Below are positions 50,490 to 59,370 of a stretch of DNA of 64,000 nucleotides, piece by piece; position 1 is the stretch's first letter; each line of letters begins with the position of its first letter. The notes under the pieces are model-generated. The model did not search any database. It was not told the origin of the DNA and saw nothing but the letters and a program-made list of their open reading frames with translations. The position numbers and the translations under genes are program-made. Source of the DNA: an uncultured bacterium (lineage in GTDB: Bacteria; Planctomycetota; UBA1135); contig CALFOT010000056.1 in NCBI GenBank assembly GCA_937919925.1, forward strand, positions 44,591 to 108,590, read 5' to 3'.

Positions 50490-52703
50490 ATGTCCGTCAG
50501 TGGCCTCCTTTCCGATCTCAATCCAGCGCAGCAGCAAGCCATCGAGCACGGTGGCGGGCCACTGCTGATTTTGGCTGGCGCAGGCACCGGTAAAACGCGC
50601 ACGATTACGCGCCGCGTGGCTCATTTGGTGCTTCATCGGCGGGTGCCACCAGGGCGAATTTTGGCGATTACATTCACCAATAAGGCGGCCGGCGAAATGC
50701 GCAATCGGATTGCCACTTGGGTGCCCCACACGGGCATGTGGGTCGGTACTTTTCACGCCACCTGCGCGCGGATGTTGCGGATGCAACCCGAGCCGATTGG
50801 CCGTAGCCGCGATTTCACGATCATTGATATCGATGATCGGCGGAAGTTGCTGCGCCAGTTAATTAAGGATCAAGGCTGGGATCCGCAGGTGTTTCGCCCG
50901 CGCAAGTTTGAAAGCTTGATATCTGGCTGGAAACAGCGCCGCATGGTGCCGGCGGCGGCGCAAGATCAGGCTTCCATGTTTGGCATGGAAGAAGAGCGCT
51001 GTGCGCTGGTTTATGGCAAATACGAAAGTTCGTTAGCGCGTCAGGATTGCTTAGATTTTGATGATCTACTGTGGAAAGGGTTGATGCTCATTGAAGCCGA
51101 TGAACATGCATCGCGTCAGTGGGTGGAACGTTTCGAGCATGTGGTGGTCGATGAGTATCAAGACACCAACGAAATCCAGTACGAGATGGTGAAGAAGTTG
51201 TCGAAAGCTACCCGCAACTTGGCCGTCTGCGGCGATCCGGATCAGTCGATTTACCGCTGGCGTGGTGCGGATATCGAAAACATTTTGCGCTTCGATAAAG
51301 ATTACCCCGACGCCAAAGTGGTGCGTTTGGAGCAGAACTATCGTTCTGTTGGGAATGTATTGAAAGCCGCACAACATGTGATTGCGAATAATACTTCGCG
51401 TAAGGAGAAGGATCTCATCACCGACCGTGAAGATGGCCCGCCGTTAGGTTTAAGCGATGGCCGCGATGAAGAGCACGAAGCCCATCTGGTTTCGATGCAG
51501 GTAGCCGAGTGGATTCGTAGCGGCACTCCCGCCAAAGAAGTCGCCGTGTTCTATCGCACTAACTCTTGCTCTCGTTCGCTTGAGGCAGCATTCACTCGGC
51601 TGCAGATTCCGTATCAAATTGTGGGTGGCTTAAGCTTCTTTGAACGCCGCGAAATCAAGGATTTGGTGGCATACGCGCGTTTAGTGGTGAACCCTAAAGA
51701 CGATGTCGCTTTGATGCGGATTATCAATGTGCCGCCGCGCGGCATCGGCGCCACCACTCTGGGAAACGTGCGCGCTTATAGCAACGAACATTTGGAGCCG
51801 ATGCTCATCAGTTTGCAACGCGAGCAAGTGCGCAGTGCCATCCGCGGCCCCGGCAAGAAGGGTGTGTTGCTCTTTTTATCGCTCTACGACAAAATTCGCG
51901 GCGATTCTCAAAAGGCGGAAATCGCCTTACGCACGATCATGGAACGCAGCGGTTATCGTCGTTTTGCCGAAGCACTAGACGCCACCGAAGATGTAGATCG
52001 TGGCGAAAACATCGATGAACTGCTCGCTTTCGCGGCCGAATACGACGGGCGTGAAGACGGTGGCTTGCGTGGCTTTCTAGAAGAGATTTCGCTGCTCACG
52101 GATGTGGATCGCTGGAAGGAGGGTGCGGAGCGCGTTTCTCTGATGACCGTGCATGCGGCCAAAGGTTTGGAGTTCGATCGCGTTGCCGTGGTGGGTCTGG
52201 AAGAAGGATTGTTCCCCCATGCGCGTTCCTTCGAAGAGCCCGAAGGCCTCGAAGAAGAGCGTCGCTTGTTTTATGTGGCACTCACCCGCGCGCGCGAAGA
52301 ACTGCTGCTGTCGCATTGCCGCATGCGCTTTCGCACCGGTGCTCCGGGCCCCACCACGCCGTCGCGGTTTCTTGAGGAGCTGCCCGAAGAGGTTTTGCCA
52401 GAACGGCCACGAGCCTTCCACTTCGTTGCGGAGCCGCGTACGCAGCGGCCCATGTTCACGCACGGTTCCGAACGCGAAAGTGGCTTTACTTTTGGCGCGT
52501 CATCTCAAGAAGCCGAAGAGGTGGTCGCCAAGGACACCGATTTGGTTGCAGAGGATCTGGTTTCTCATCCGGTGTTTGGCGACGGATTTGTGGTGCGTAT
52601 TCAAGGCCACGGTGCCAACGCGCGGATCATCGTCGAGTTCGAACGCACCGGCGAGCAACGCACCCTTCTGATGGCCTACTCGATGTTGCAAAAACGTGGT
52701 TAG
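50490..52703 (+). CDS. UvrD/PcrA/Rep-type DNA helicase
   Basis: Superfamily 1A 3'-to-5' helicase, 737 residues from ATG 50490. Motif order: LNPAQQQAIEH; Walker A AGAGTGKT with Lys35; TFTNKAAGEMRNRI; TFHATCARMLR; DEYQDTNEIQY (motif II, DExx); GDPDQSIYRWRGAD; QNYRS; VSLMTVHAAKGLEF; ALTRAREELLL. The C-terminal 100 residues include VFGDGFVVRIQG, a tudor-like tail as found in PcrA, which can contact RNA polymerase. It is followed directly by pgpA. The exact name (PcrA or UvrD) cannot be settled. Confidence 0.93.
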   Translation: MSVSGLLSDLNPAQQQAIEHGGGPLLILAGAGTGKTRTITRRVAHLVLHRRVPPGRILAITFTNKAAGEMRNRIATWVPHTGMWVGTFHATCARMLRMQPEPIGRSRDFTIIDIDDRRKLLRQLIKDQGWDPQVFRPRKFESLISGWKQRRMVPAAAQDQASMFGMEEERCALVYGKYESSLARQDCLDFDDLLWKGLMLIEADEHASRQWVERFEHVVVDEYQDTNEIQYEMVKKLSKATRNLAVCGDPDQSIYRWRGADIENILRFDKDYPDAKVVRLEQNYRSVGNVLKAAQHVIANNTSRKEKDLITDREDGPPLGLSDGRDEEHEAHLVSMQVAEWIRSGTPAKEVAVFYRTNSCSRSLEAAFTRLQIPYQIVGGLSFFERREIKDLVAYARLVVNPKDDVALMRIINVPPRGIGATTLGNVRAYSNEHLEPMLISLQREQVRSAIRGPGKKGVLLFLSLYDKIRGDSQKAEIALRTIMERSGYRRFAEALDATEDVDRGENIDELLAFAAEYDGREDGGLRGFLEEISLLTDVDRWKEGAERVSLMTVHAAKGLEFDRVAVVGLEEGLFPHARSFEEPEGLEEERRLFYVALTRAREELLLSHCRMRFRTGAPGPTTPSRFLEELPEEVLPERPRAFHFVAEPRTQRPMFTHGSERESGFTFGASSQEAEEVVAKDTDLVAEDLVSHPVFGDGFVVRIQGHGANARIIVEFERTGEQRTLLMAYSMLQKRG

Positions 52704-52724
52704 GCGCGGCGTCACCAAATTTCT

Positions 52725-52730
52725 TAGGCT
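52725..52730 (+). promoter_or_regulatory. TAGGCT -10-like box of pgpA
   Basis: TAGGCT ends 6 bases before ATG 52737; no ribosome binding site lies between. Confidence 0.4.
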
Positions 52731-52736
52731 ATAGCT

Positions 52737-53228
52737 ATGCAGACTGTCAAGGACCGGATGATCGAGATGTACGTGACCTGCTTCGGCCTCGGTTACGCAC
52801 CAGTGGCTTCTGGCACCTTCGGCACGCTCGGTGGCGTGGCGGTGGCGGCCCTGGTTGGCTGGACTTGGCCAGAGCATTATCTGCTGCTGCTGATTGCGCT
52901 CACCGCCGTGATGAGTCTGGTGGGTGCCTGGTGTGGCGCTTGGGCCGAACGCCGTTACGGCCGCAAGGATCCGGGCCAGTTTGTGTTGGATGAAGTCGTC
53001 GGCTATATGGTTACTGTGATGTGGATGAGTTTTCCGGGTTGGAATCATCTGATCTGGGGATTTTTCCTATTCCGTTTTTTCGATATCGTCAAACCGTATC
53101 CCGCACGCCAACTAGAGAAACTGAAAGGCGGTTGGGGTATTGTGGTGGATGATTTGGTGGCCGGCGCCTATGCCTTGTTGGTGCTGACTGTAATCCGTCA
53201 TTTTTTCCCAACCTTTTTCGGTAGTTGA
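52737..53228 (+). CDS. pgpA: Phosphatidylglycerophosphatase A
   Basis: Inner-membrane phosphatase making phosphatidylglycerol from phosphatidylglycerophosphate. 163 residues with four helices. Signatures: FGLGYAPVASGTFGTLGG (family N-terminal glycine-rich segment), DPGQFVLDEVVGYMVT (acidic metal-binding), FFLFRFFDIVKPYPARQLEKLKGGWGIVVDDLVAGAYA, in which D-DD and KP are conserved. The stop overlaps the TTG start of the next gene. Confidence 0.92.
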   Translation: MQTVKDRMIEMYVTCFGLGYAPVASGTFGTLGGVAVAALVGWTWPEHYLLLLIALTAVMSLVGAWCGAWAERRYGRKDPGQFVLDEVVGYMVTVMWMSFPGWNHLIWGFFLFRFFDIVKPYPARQLEKLKGGWGIVVDDLVAGAYALLVLTVIRHFFPTFFGS

Positions 53229-54622
53229 GCGACTCCACTTACGAACGCCGACGCCCGGCTGGAGCCGGCATTGCCACCCGCTTTACGCTGGGGCTGGGGT
53301 TGATGGCTAGCGTCTTCGCCTCTATTGCGGCATTTGTGTTACTCACCGGGATTCAAGATCTTGGCGATGAACTGATTGTGGAAGCGCAAGCCAACATGGC
53401 CGCGCGCACCGTAACCATGGAAGCCGCGGAGGCGCGTCGCGGCGCCATGGAAATGACTATACGCAGCACGGCGGATGGAGTGCTGGTGCAAGAAGGGGTC
53501 GGCCAGGTGCAAACCAATAAGGGCGACCGGGAAGCGCGCGTGCTCCTCGCCGCACGGCCTGCGTCGCAAGGTGTTGCTGGAGGTACGGCCACATTTTTTG
53601 CGCCACCGGAACCACCTGCGGCCATTGCGCGGCGCATTTTGGCTCTGGTGGTTTTGGTGTGTGGGGCCCTGGTTGCGGCCACGGTCATCATCGGAGCCAT
53701 GACGGCGCGGCGTTTGGCAGCACCATTGAATGAGATGGTCGAAGATGTGTTAGCGATTAGTCGCGGGCATTTGGATCGCCATATTCGCGGCGAGGATGCC
53801 GTCGGCGAGGTCGCCCACTTGGCTGTGGCGATGGAGCGCATGGTCGAAGATTTGCTCGAAAGTAAGGAGAATCAAGAGGCGCTCGCGGCGACGGAAACAG
53901 AAAAGGAGAACCTACGCGAGTTGCGCCGCAACTTAGCGCCGATGGTTTTTGAGGTTCCGGCTGGTTGGGTTGTAGAGAGTTGTTTGATTGGCGCTGGCGG
54001 CACCGGAACCGGGGATTTTGTCGACATCATGGCGGATGGCGAAGGCCACATCACTGCGTTGGTCGGTTCTCCGGCTACCCATGGCATGGCGGGCGCTTTG
54101 CTGATGGCTATGACCCGCGCCTATTTGCGGAGCAGTTTGCTCGGTGGTGCGGAGCCTGCGGTGGCTTTTGATGGGGCGAATACTTCTTTGCACCGCGATT
54201 TGGCGCGCGGCCTGTATTGCTCGGTGATTGCAGCGCGTTTGGATACCGAGAATGGGTCGGTGGAGCTGGTTTCCGCGGGCCATCAAGCGCCGGCAGTGCG
54301 CTGGGATGCCGAAGCCGGGCAGCTGCGCAAGTTACAGCCCAATGGCATTGCGCTTGGTTTCGATAAGGGACCGATTTTCCGCAACTCGATGGAAACGATG
54401 CACTTGGATTTAAAGTCGGGGGATGCGATTTTCCTGTTTAGCCCCGCCACTTTTGAATGCGTGAGCGCCACGGGTAAAGTTCTGGGGGAAGCAGGTGTTT
54501 ATCAGCTCGCGAAGATTGCCATCGAGCAAGGTATGCAGTCGATGGAAGCCCAACTGCGCAAACACTTGGGTGATGAACCAGAATCTGATTTGGCCTTTAC
54601 CTTGATTCGTAACAGTGGCTGA
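53225..54622 (+). CDS. HAMP and SpoIIE-type (PP2C) phosphatase membrane protein
   Basis: 465 residues from TTG 53225 (TTGA overlap with pgpA). Two membrane helices (about 24-44 and 139-160) frame a short periplasmic region; a HAMP linker (about 162-215, ARRLAAPLNEMVEDVLAISRGHLDRHI) and coiled coil lead to a PP2C/SpoIIE domain (about 250-460) with GTGDFVDIMADGEGHITALVGSPATHGMAGAL and LVSAGHQAPAVRW. Usual metal-binding aspartates G-D-F-D...D are present in part, although the family's DGVTE-like element is SPATFE here, so catalysis is not certain. Likely part of a partner-switching signal system. Confidence 0.8.
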   Translation: MSDSTYERRRPAGAGIATRFTLGLGLMASVFASIAAFVLLTGIQDLGDELIVEAQANMAARTVTMEAAEARRGAMEMTIRSTADGVLVQEGVGQVQTNKGDREARVLLAARPASQGVAGGTATFFAPPEPPAAIARRILALVVLVCGALVAATVIIGAMTARRLAAPLNEMVEDVLAISRGHLDRHIRGEDAVGEVAHLAVAMERMVEDLLESKENQEALAATETEKENLRELRRNLAPMVFEVPAGWVVESCLIGAGGTGTGDFVDIMADGEGHITALVGSPATHGMAGALLMAMTRAYLRSSLLGGAEPAVAFDGANTSLHRDLARGLYCSVIAARLDTENGSVELVSAGHQAPAVRWDAEAGQLRKLQPNGIALGFDKGPIFRNSMETMHLDLKSGDAIFLFSPATFECVSATGKVLGEAGVYQLAKIAIEQGMQSMEAQLRKHLGDEPESDLAFTLIRNSG

Positions 54623-54626
54623 GCAC

Positions 54627-54917
54627 ATGAAAATCCGCGAGTTTCAAGATCGCATTGAAGCCATCTACTTGGCAAAAGACCAAGCCCGCGGACTTGAGGG
54701 CACCTTTATGTGGTTCGCCGAGGAAGTCGGTGAACTCACCCGTGCGTTACGGCGCAACGATGATCGGGCCAATTTGGAAGAGGAGTTTGCCGATGTCTTG
54801 GCGTGGCTGTCTACGCTGGCCTCTATGCGCGGGATTGATCTGGCAACGGCGGTGCAAAAAAAATACGCTGCCGGTTGTCCTTATTGCAAGGCGACTCCCT
54901 GTAGTTGTCAGCACTAG
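54627..54917 (+). CDS. MazG-like nucleotide pyrophosphohydrolase with cysteine-rich tail
   Basis: 96 residues from ATG 54627, 4 bases after the previous stop. The MazG helical core is seen: WFAEEVGELTRALRR (E-EVGEL) and LEEEFADVLAWLSTLA (EE-E-AD), giving the four acidic magnesium ligands. Such proteins hydrolyse (d)NTPs to monophosphate and pyrophosphate. An unusual C-terminal tail CPYCKATPCSCQH holds four cysteines and one histidine, probably binding zinc. Cotranscribed with the SpoIIE-type gene. Confidence 0.85.
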   Translation: MKIREFQDRIEAIYLAKDQARGLEGTFMWFAEEVGELTRALRRNDDRANLEEEFADVLAWLSTLASMRGIDLATAVQKKYAAGCPYCKATPCSCQH

Positions 54918-54921
54918 GCAT

Positions 54922-55079
54922 AAAAAAAAGAAGCAAGAGACTTCGCCGCCAGCCCCCTGGATGAATTGATGACAGCAAAACTTCTTGCTTCCCTTTTACG
55001 ATGCTGCAGCCTGGGCACGGGTTCCCTATATTTTTCAGGCATTTTGATTTTTTTGTGCCACAGTCAGAAAAACGGCATA
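54922..55079 (-). ncRNA. Candidate small RNA on the minus strand
   Basis: In the 196-base gap between two plus-strand genes, the minus strand ends a possible transcript with GAAGCAAGA / TCTTGCTTC (54983-54991 paired with 54930-54938) and a run of eight T (54922-54929), a terminator shape with a 44-base loop. No minus-strand gene lies upstream of it, so the T-run has no coding transcript to end. A TATTCT box is at 55080-55085 on the minus strand. Not matched to a known RNA family; length about 150 bases. The exact 5' end is a guess. Confidence 0.3.
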
Positions 55080-55113
55080 GAATAGCTACGAAGCCGTCTT
55101 TTTGAGAGGAACC

Positions 55114-55407
55114 ATGAGTAAAAAGGATCTAGAAATTCAATGTCCAGACTGTGGGAGTCGGTTGCGTATCGATCGCGAAACGGGCGCCGTGATCGCGCAC
55201 GGAGTTGGCGCAAAGCCTACGGATTTGGCCCAGGTAAAGGCTCAAATGGATGGCAAAAAGGCACACAAGCGCGATGCTTTTGGCGCAGCCATGGAGGCGG
55301 AGCGTGGGCGGAAAAACGCGTTGGATGCCCTGTTTAAAAAAGCTACTGATCAAGCTGCCACAAAACCTGAAGATCCGGAAAGTCCGCTGGACGATCGCTG
55401 GCGCTGA
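55114..55407 (+). CDS. Small zinc-ribbon protein
   Basis: 97 residues from ATG 55114, preceded by GAGAGG and, further up, by a TAGAAT box (55078-55083). The N-terminal CPDCGSRLRIDRETGAVIAHG is a half zinc ribbon (CxxCG) followed by the beta turn typical of this small family, then a lysine-rich helix and an acidic tail (PEDPESPLDDRWR). Similar small proteins occur in other bacterial phyla without a known role. Only one cysteine pair is present, so metal binding would need a dimer or a partner. Confidence 0.65.
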   Translation: MSKKDLEIQCPDCGSRLRIDRETGAVIAHGVGAKPTDLAQVKAQMDGKKAHKRDAFGAAMEAERGRKNALDALFKKATDQAATKPEDPESPLDDRWR

Positions 55408-55417
55408 GCACAAAAAA

Positions 55418-55441
55418 ACGCACCTGCCGGAGCAGGTGCGT
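55418..55441. terminator. Bidirectional terminator between the zinc-ribbon gene and rpsD
   Basis: Perfect 10-bp stem ACGCACCTGC / GCAGGTGCGT with a CGGA loop. On the minus strand it is followed by seven T, a strong end for rpsD; on the plus strand the tail is TTTCGTT, weaker but usable. Confidence 0.92.
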
Positions 55442-55503
55442 TTCGTTAAGGCAGCGTTTTCACGCTTGCGGCCCTCTCGCTTTGGCCGCCTTATTAGGGA
55501 ATT

Positions 55504-56109
55504 CTAGTTACTATAGAATTCCACAATCATGCCGAGGTGGACGTCGAAAGGATGCTGCGCACCCTTCGGCTTATCGGTGATGGTAATCGTAAGCGTGGAA
55601 CGGTTCAGAGCCATCCACTCGTAGGTGGATTCGCCGCCCATGAGCTCTACATTGCGCTCAATGCCCTCTTTGGCCTTATCTTTCACGGTGATGACATCAC
55701 CAGCCCGGACTTGGTAAGAAGGGATATCCACTTTGCTGCCGTTCACCAAGATGTGCCCATGGGTGACCGTTTGGCGAGCTTGCCAAATACTGCGACCAAA
55801 GTTCATGCGGCGCACCACGTTATCCAAACGACCTTCCAGAGTCTCGATGAGGTTCTCGCCGGTGTTGCCTTTGCGACGAATCGCTTCTTTCATGTAGCGA
55901 CGCAGCTGCTTTTCCTGCACGTTGTAGTAGTAGCGGAGCTTTTGTTTCTCGCGCAGACGTACCCCGTAATCACTCAAGCGACGCATGCGCTTAGCGGTGC
56001 CACCTGGAGGAGTATCAAGGCGACGGGTGTTGAGGTGTTTCGGGTTATCCGAAATAGCCACGCCGAGTTGGCGGGAAAGACGGATTTTGGGACCGGTGTA
56101 GGTAGCCAT
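55504..56109 (-). CDS. rpsD: 30S ribosomal protein S4
   Basis: Primary 16S rRNA-binding protein that nucleates the 30S body and in many bacteria represses its own operon. 201 residues. The zinc-free form is seen (no N-terminal cysteines), with N-terminal YTGPKIRLSRQLG, SDYGVRLREKQKLRYYYNV and the S4 RNA-binding domain (LEGRLDNVVRRMNFGRSIWQARQTVTHGHILVNG). It stands alone here, away from rpsM-rpsK-rpoA where it often sits. It ends before the strong terminator at 55418. Confidence 0.97.
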   Translation of the reverse strand: MATYTGPKIRLSRQLGVAISDNPKHLNTRRLDTPPGGTAKRMRRLSDYGVRLREKQKLRYYYNVQEKQLRRYMKEAIRRKGNTGENLIETLEGRLDNVVRRMNFGRSIWQARQTVTHGHILVNGSKVDIPSYQVRAGDVITVKDKAKEGIERNVELMGGESTYEWMALNRSTLTITITDKPKGAQHPFDVHLGMIVEFYSN

Positions 56110-56197
56110 GTAAAATTGTTCAAGTCACCTGGAACAGAAGCGTGCCGAGGCGAAATGGTCGGACAGAATATGCTGATTTGCCCGATTCGTCAAGCTT

Positions 56198-57502
56198 TCA
56201 CTTATCCGATTTTGGTTGGAAGCGGTTTAGGAAACTGGTGTAGTAGGCAGCAAGTTCCGGCATTTTTGCCTCGAGGAAAAGATTGGCAATCCCCTCGAAA
56301 TCGCGGTCGCGGAACACAATGCGGCTGCCATAAGCTAGAGAACTGGCTGACGGTGAGTGTGGGTCCATACGCCGCAGAATGGCCAAATCCTGCAACAGGG
56401 CAGGAACACGCACCGCACCGAGGTGGATTTGCACCAGCTGGCCGTCTTGATCGAGCAGCAAACTTACCGGCAGCGGCATATCGACATCAGCAGTCAACAC
56501 GGCTTCAGCGACAATACGCATGCATGCCGTGACTTGTTCGGTTGCAATCCCAGCATCGGACTGCATATTGAGCGCGGCGAGGATCTTTTTCGCCTGGCTG
56601 AACTTATCAGGGCCATCGGTGAGCAGGGTGACGATTTGGAGGCCGGCACGGCTCAACTTTTTGCGGTTCCTATCCAGGGTTCCAAGCTCTTCGATACAAG
56701 CTGCACAGCCTGTAGACCAGAAGTTGATCAGCAGTGGGCGGCCCACAAAATCCTTGACCTTACGTTCTGGGTTGTCAAACGATGGCAGCGGAAATTCGGC
56801 CAACGGCAGCTTGCTGATCACCGTGACCCGCCCTAAATCGGCAGTATCCAGGCGCTCTTGGCTCTGCGCTGGATGATTCCAGGTGGTCGGCCGTCCCGCT
56901 GCGCCAACAGTCTGCAGCTCCGAGGAACCCTGAGTGACCTCCAGGAAGGAGTCAGCGGGGAGGTTGAGGAACTCTTGATGCTCGCCGTTCGGCCAAAGGA
57001 TGGTGAGTTTGTCCACCAGGGTGGCGTCGTCTAGACCGAAGAACAAAGTCTTCGAAGACTGCGACAAGAAACCATCGCCAGCATAAACACTGCGGCTGAG
57101 TAAGCGGCCGCCCGCCGTAACGCGCACCCGCGCACCAATGGCATCGCGGTTGACGCCAGCGGTTTGGGTGTGGAGCTGAATTTGCAAGAAGTGCCGGTTG
57201 TCGCCGCTACTGTTGCGCAGCAAACGAAGGCGTGGCGCTGTGCGATTGCGCAGCAACATATCCACCTGGCCATCGTGATCCCAGTCCAGCAGGCCCAGGG
57301 CGCGCCCATCTTCGATAAAGTCGGTGCCAGTGACCGCCGAAACATCCATAAACTGCTCGCCGCCTACCGACAGAAACATCCGGTTGCGCTCACGGCCGCT
57401 CCACGACATACCTTGCTTGGTAATCAGATGCGCCATGCTCGCCCAGGCGTCGGCGTATTCTTGGGTGGGAGTGGTATCGGTGGCAGGAGATTGCGACGTC
57501 AC
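56198..57502 (-). other. C-terminal ASPIC/UnbV and thioredoxin part of the CRTAC1 protein
   Basis: This is the 434-residue piece that ordinary annotation would start at GTG 57502. It would have neither a signal peptide nor a ribosome binding site, although both its domains belong to exported proteins, which supports read-through from the upstream part. Confidence 0.7.
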
Positions 57503-59302
57503 GCGTCGCCAGAAAAAACTTCACAAATCTTTGCTGTTCTCATTGGTGATGAACCCATTGGGCGAATAGATATCGTCGTAACCATCGTTGTTGAAGTCGA
57601 CGAACTTGGCACTCCAGGCCCAACCGCCGACGGCAATCCCAGCACTTGCGGTGGCATCGCTGAAGTTGTGATCCTCACCACCCAATAGCAAACTGTTGCC
57701 GCGCGCGTGGCGCAAATAATCTTGATGCACCTCCATAGCATTGCCGTTCATAAAACGGTCATCTTGGGAAGCAATTCGCTGCCCAGCCGAGCTGAACATA
57801 TTGGTGACCAAAATATCCATACGCCCGTCGAGGTTGGCATCGGCCACGCTGACGCCCATCGCCGCGCCGATATCATCGGCCCCGCGTTTTACACCTTCAT
57901 CGTGAAAATGGCCTTTGCCATCGTTGATGTAAAGGTTGTTGCGGCCGAAGTCATTGGCAACATATAAATCCACATCGCCATCGTCATCGAAGTCTTCCCA
58001 GATGGCGCCGAGGCTGAATTTGTGGTTGTTGTCATCGAGGCCAACCGCGGCCGTTGCTTCGGTCCAATGGTCGCCATCGTTGCGCCAGTAGATGTTGGTC
58101 GAGCCATTGTTGGCATCGTGGTAGGGCGTGGGCATGCCACCCATCAACCCCCCTGCAATGTAACGACTGGCGTATAAATCCAAATCGCCATCACGATCTG
58201 AATCGGCGGCAGCTAGGCTGAAAATATCCGTTTGATCGGGATAGCGCAATACTTCTCGTTTATCAAAAACGCCGGCACCGTTGTTGAACGCCAACAGCAC
58301 GCTGGAGCCAATCGCCATGGCTAAATCTTGATCGCCATCGTTATCCAAATCGATGAGTAAAACGCCTCGGGTGTTATCCAAAAAGTCCACTTGCGCAGCT
58401 TCGGAAACCTCAGTCACCGTGTGATCGCCGCGATGCAAGTACAAGCGATTCGGCAAACCGCCTTGCTGCGCCACGTAAATATCATCAAAACCATCCTGGT
58501 TGACATCGCCAATCGCAATACCGTGGCTACCGATATAACTCTTGCCAATCAAGCGATCCTGGCGACCCATGTATTGGTCGACGCCATGTAGCATCTGTTG
58601 TTTCCAGCGGGGCGTGGCGCTAAAAACTGCGGCGGTGATGTCTTCAAATGCTGGCCGCACGGTGATGAGTTCTTCATAGTGATGCACATCAAAGGCCAAC
58701 ATGCTGGCCTGTTCATCACTTTCACCCACTTGCCAAGAAATCGATCCTTCGATGTTGACCTGAGTGATAGAGGGAGCTTCACCAGCGGCAAAATGCATGA
58801 GGAAATGCGTGCGGAACGTGTTGTCTGTGCCAACTTCCACGCTGACAAACTTGAAGAAGTCATGAAACACGGCACCACCGGCAAGTGCTTGGCGCAATCC
58901 TGCCGCAGCTTCCTCGAGTTCCGCAACACCATAACGACGTGTTCCGATGCCGGTGGCTTGTTTGGCGATCAGTGTGCCATCGTGAAACACCGTTTCGAGT
59001 TGCGGCGGTCGCAACGCGTTGGTGGTGAAACTTTCAGCAAGGGTTCCTCCGGGTAGATCCTGGGCGCGGACCAACCAACCCAGAAAACCTTTCAGGCCCT
59101 GCTGTGCAGTGCTATGTAAAACTTCGCTGCGCCAGCCATCCACGGCCGGATCAACATGTAATACATTTTCTTCCACACCCGACGCAACCTTGCGGTTTTG
59201 TGTCAGTAGCGTGGGGCCTTTCTCTGGTTCCTGGGCACACGGCAGTAGGGTATTGACCGTGCAGAAGAAGGCTAGGGTGACCTTCCAAGTTAGGGGGGAC
59301 AT
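56198..59302 (-). CDS. Candidate selenoprotein: CRTAC1-family FG-GAP / ASPIC-UnbV / thioredoxin protein read through UGA
   Basis: Exported protein of 1034 residues if TGA 57521-57523 is read as selenocysteine (residue 594); otherwise two frames, 57521-59302 and 56198-57502, in the same phase with only six sense codons between the TGA and GTG 57502. The signal peptide is at 1-23. FG-GAP/VCBS propeller repeats follow (about 230-585; DVNQDGFDDIYVA, DLDNDGDQDLAMA, DFDDDGDVDLYVA). The junction reads NSKDL-U-SFFWRRV, then ERNRMFLSVGGEQFMDVS, GLLDWDHDGQVDMLL, the UnbV domain (about 700-795), and a TlpA-like thioredoxin domain with GCAAC (Cys866, Cys869). The sequence on both sides of the UGA is normal for one CRTAC1 protein, so it is a single gene. 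A hairpin follows the UGA. Function unknown; the thioredoxin part suggests redox work in the periplasm. Confidence 0.72.
57493..57523 (-). promoter_or_regulatory. UGA-Sec codon and candidate SECIS hairpin (CRTAC1 protein)
   Basis: On the minus strand TGA (57523-57521) is followed after 11 bases by GCGACG-CGTGA-CGTCGC (57509-57493), a perfect 6-bp GC-rich stem with a 5-base loop. The loop begins 17 bases after the UGA and has G as its second base, within the spacing known for bacterial SECIS elements. A frame-internal stem this strong directly after the stop is not expected by chance. Confidence 0.55.
57521..59302 (-). other. N-terminal FG-GAP propeller part of the CRTAC1 protein
   Basis: This is the 593-residue piece that ordinary annotation would call a complete gene ending at the UGA. 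It contains the signal peptide, a helical lead region and calcium-binding-like DxDxDGxxD loops of the VCBS propeller, ending NGFITNENSKDL. Confidence 0.7.
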
Positions 59303-59308
59303 AATTCC

Positions 59309-59314
59309 ATGTTA
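59309..59314 (-). promoter_or_regulatory. TAACAT -10-like box of the CRTAC1 gene
   Basis: On the minus strand TAACAT ends 6 bases before ATG 59302. Confidence 0.4.
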
Positions 59315-59370
59315 ATGGAAGTTGGCGCGCGTGGAACCAAAATTTCCCCTGGCGTGATAACCTTTCAGCC

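Noticed and set aside
40896..57523. Global reassignment of UGA to tryptophan or glycine
   Set aside because: Several genes end normally at UGA (for example 4500, 13875, 40679, 55407) and their frames soon meet other stops, so UGA is a stop in general.
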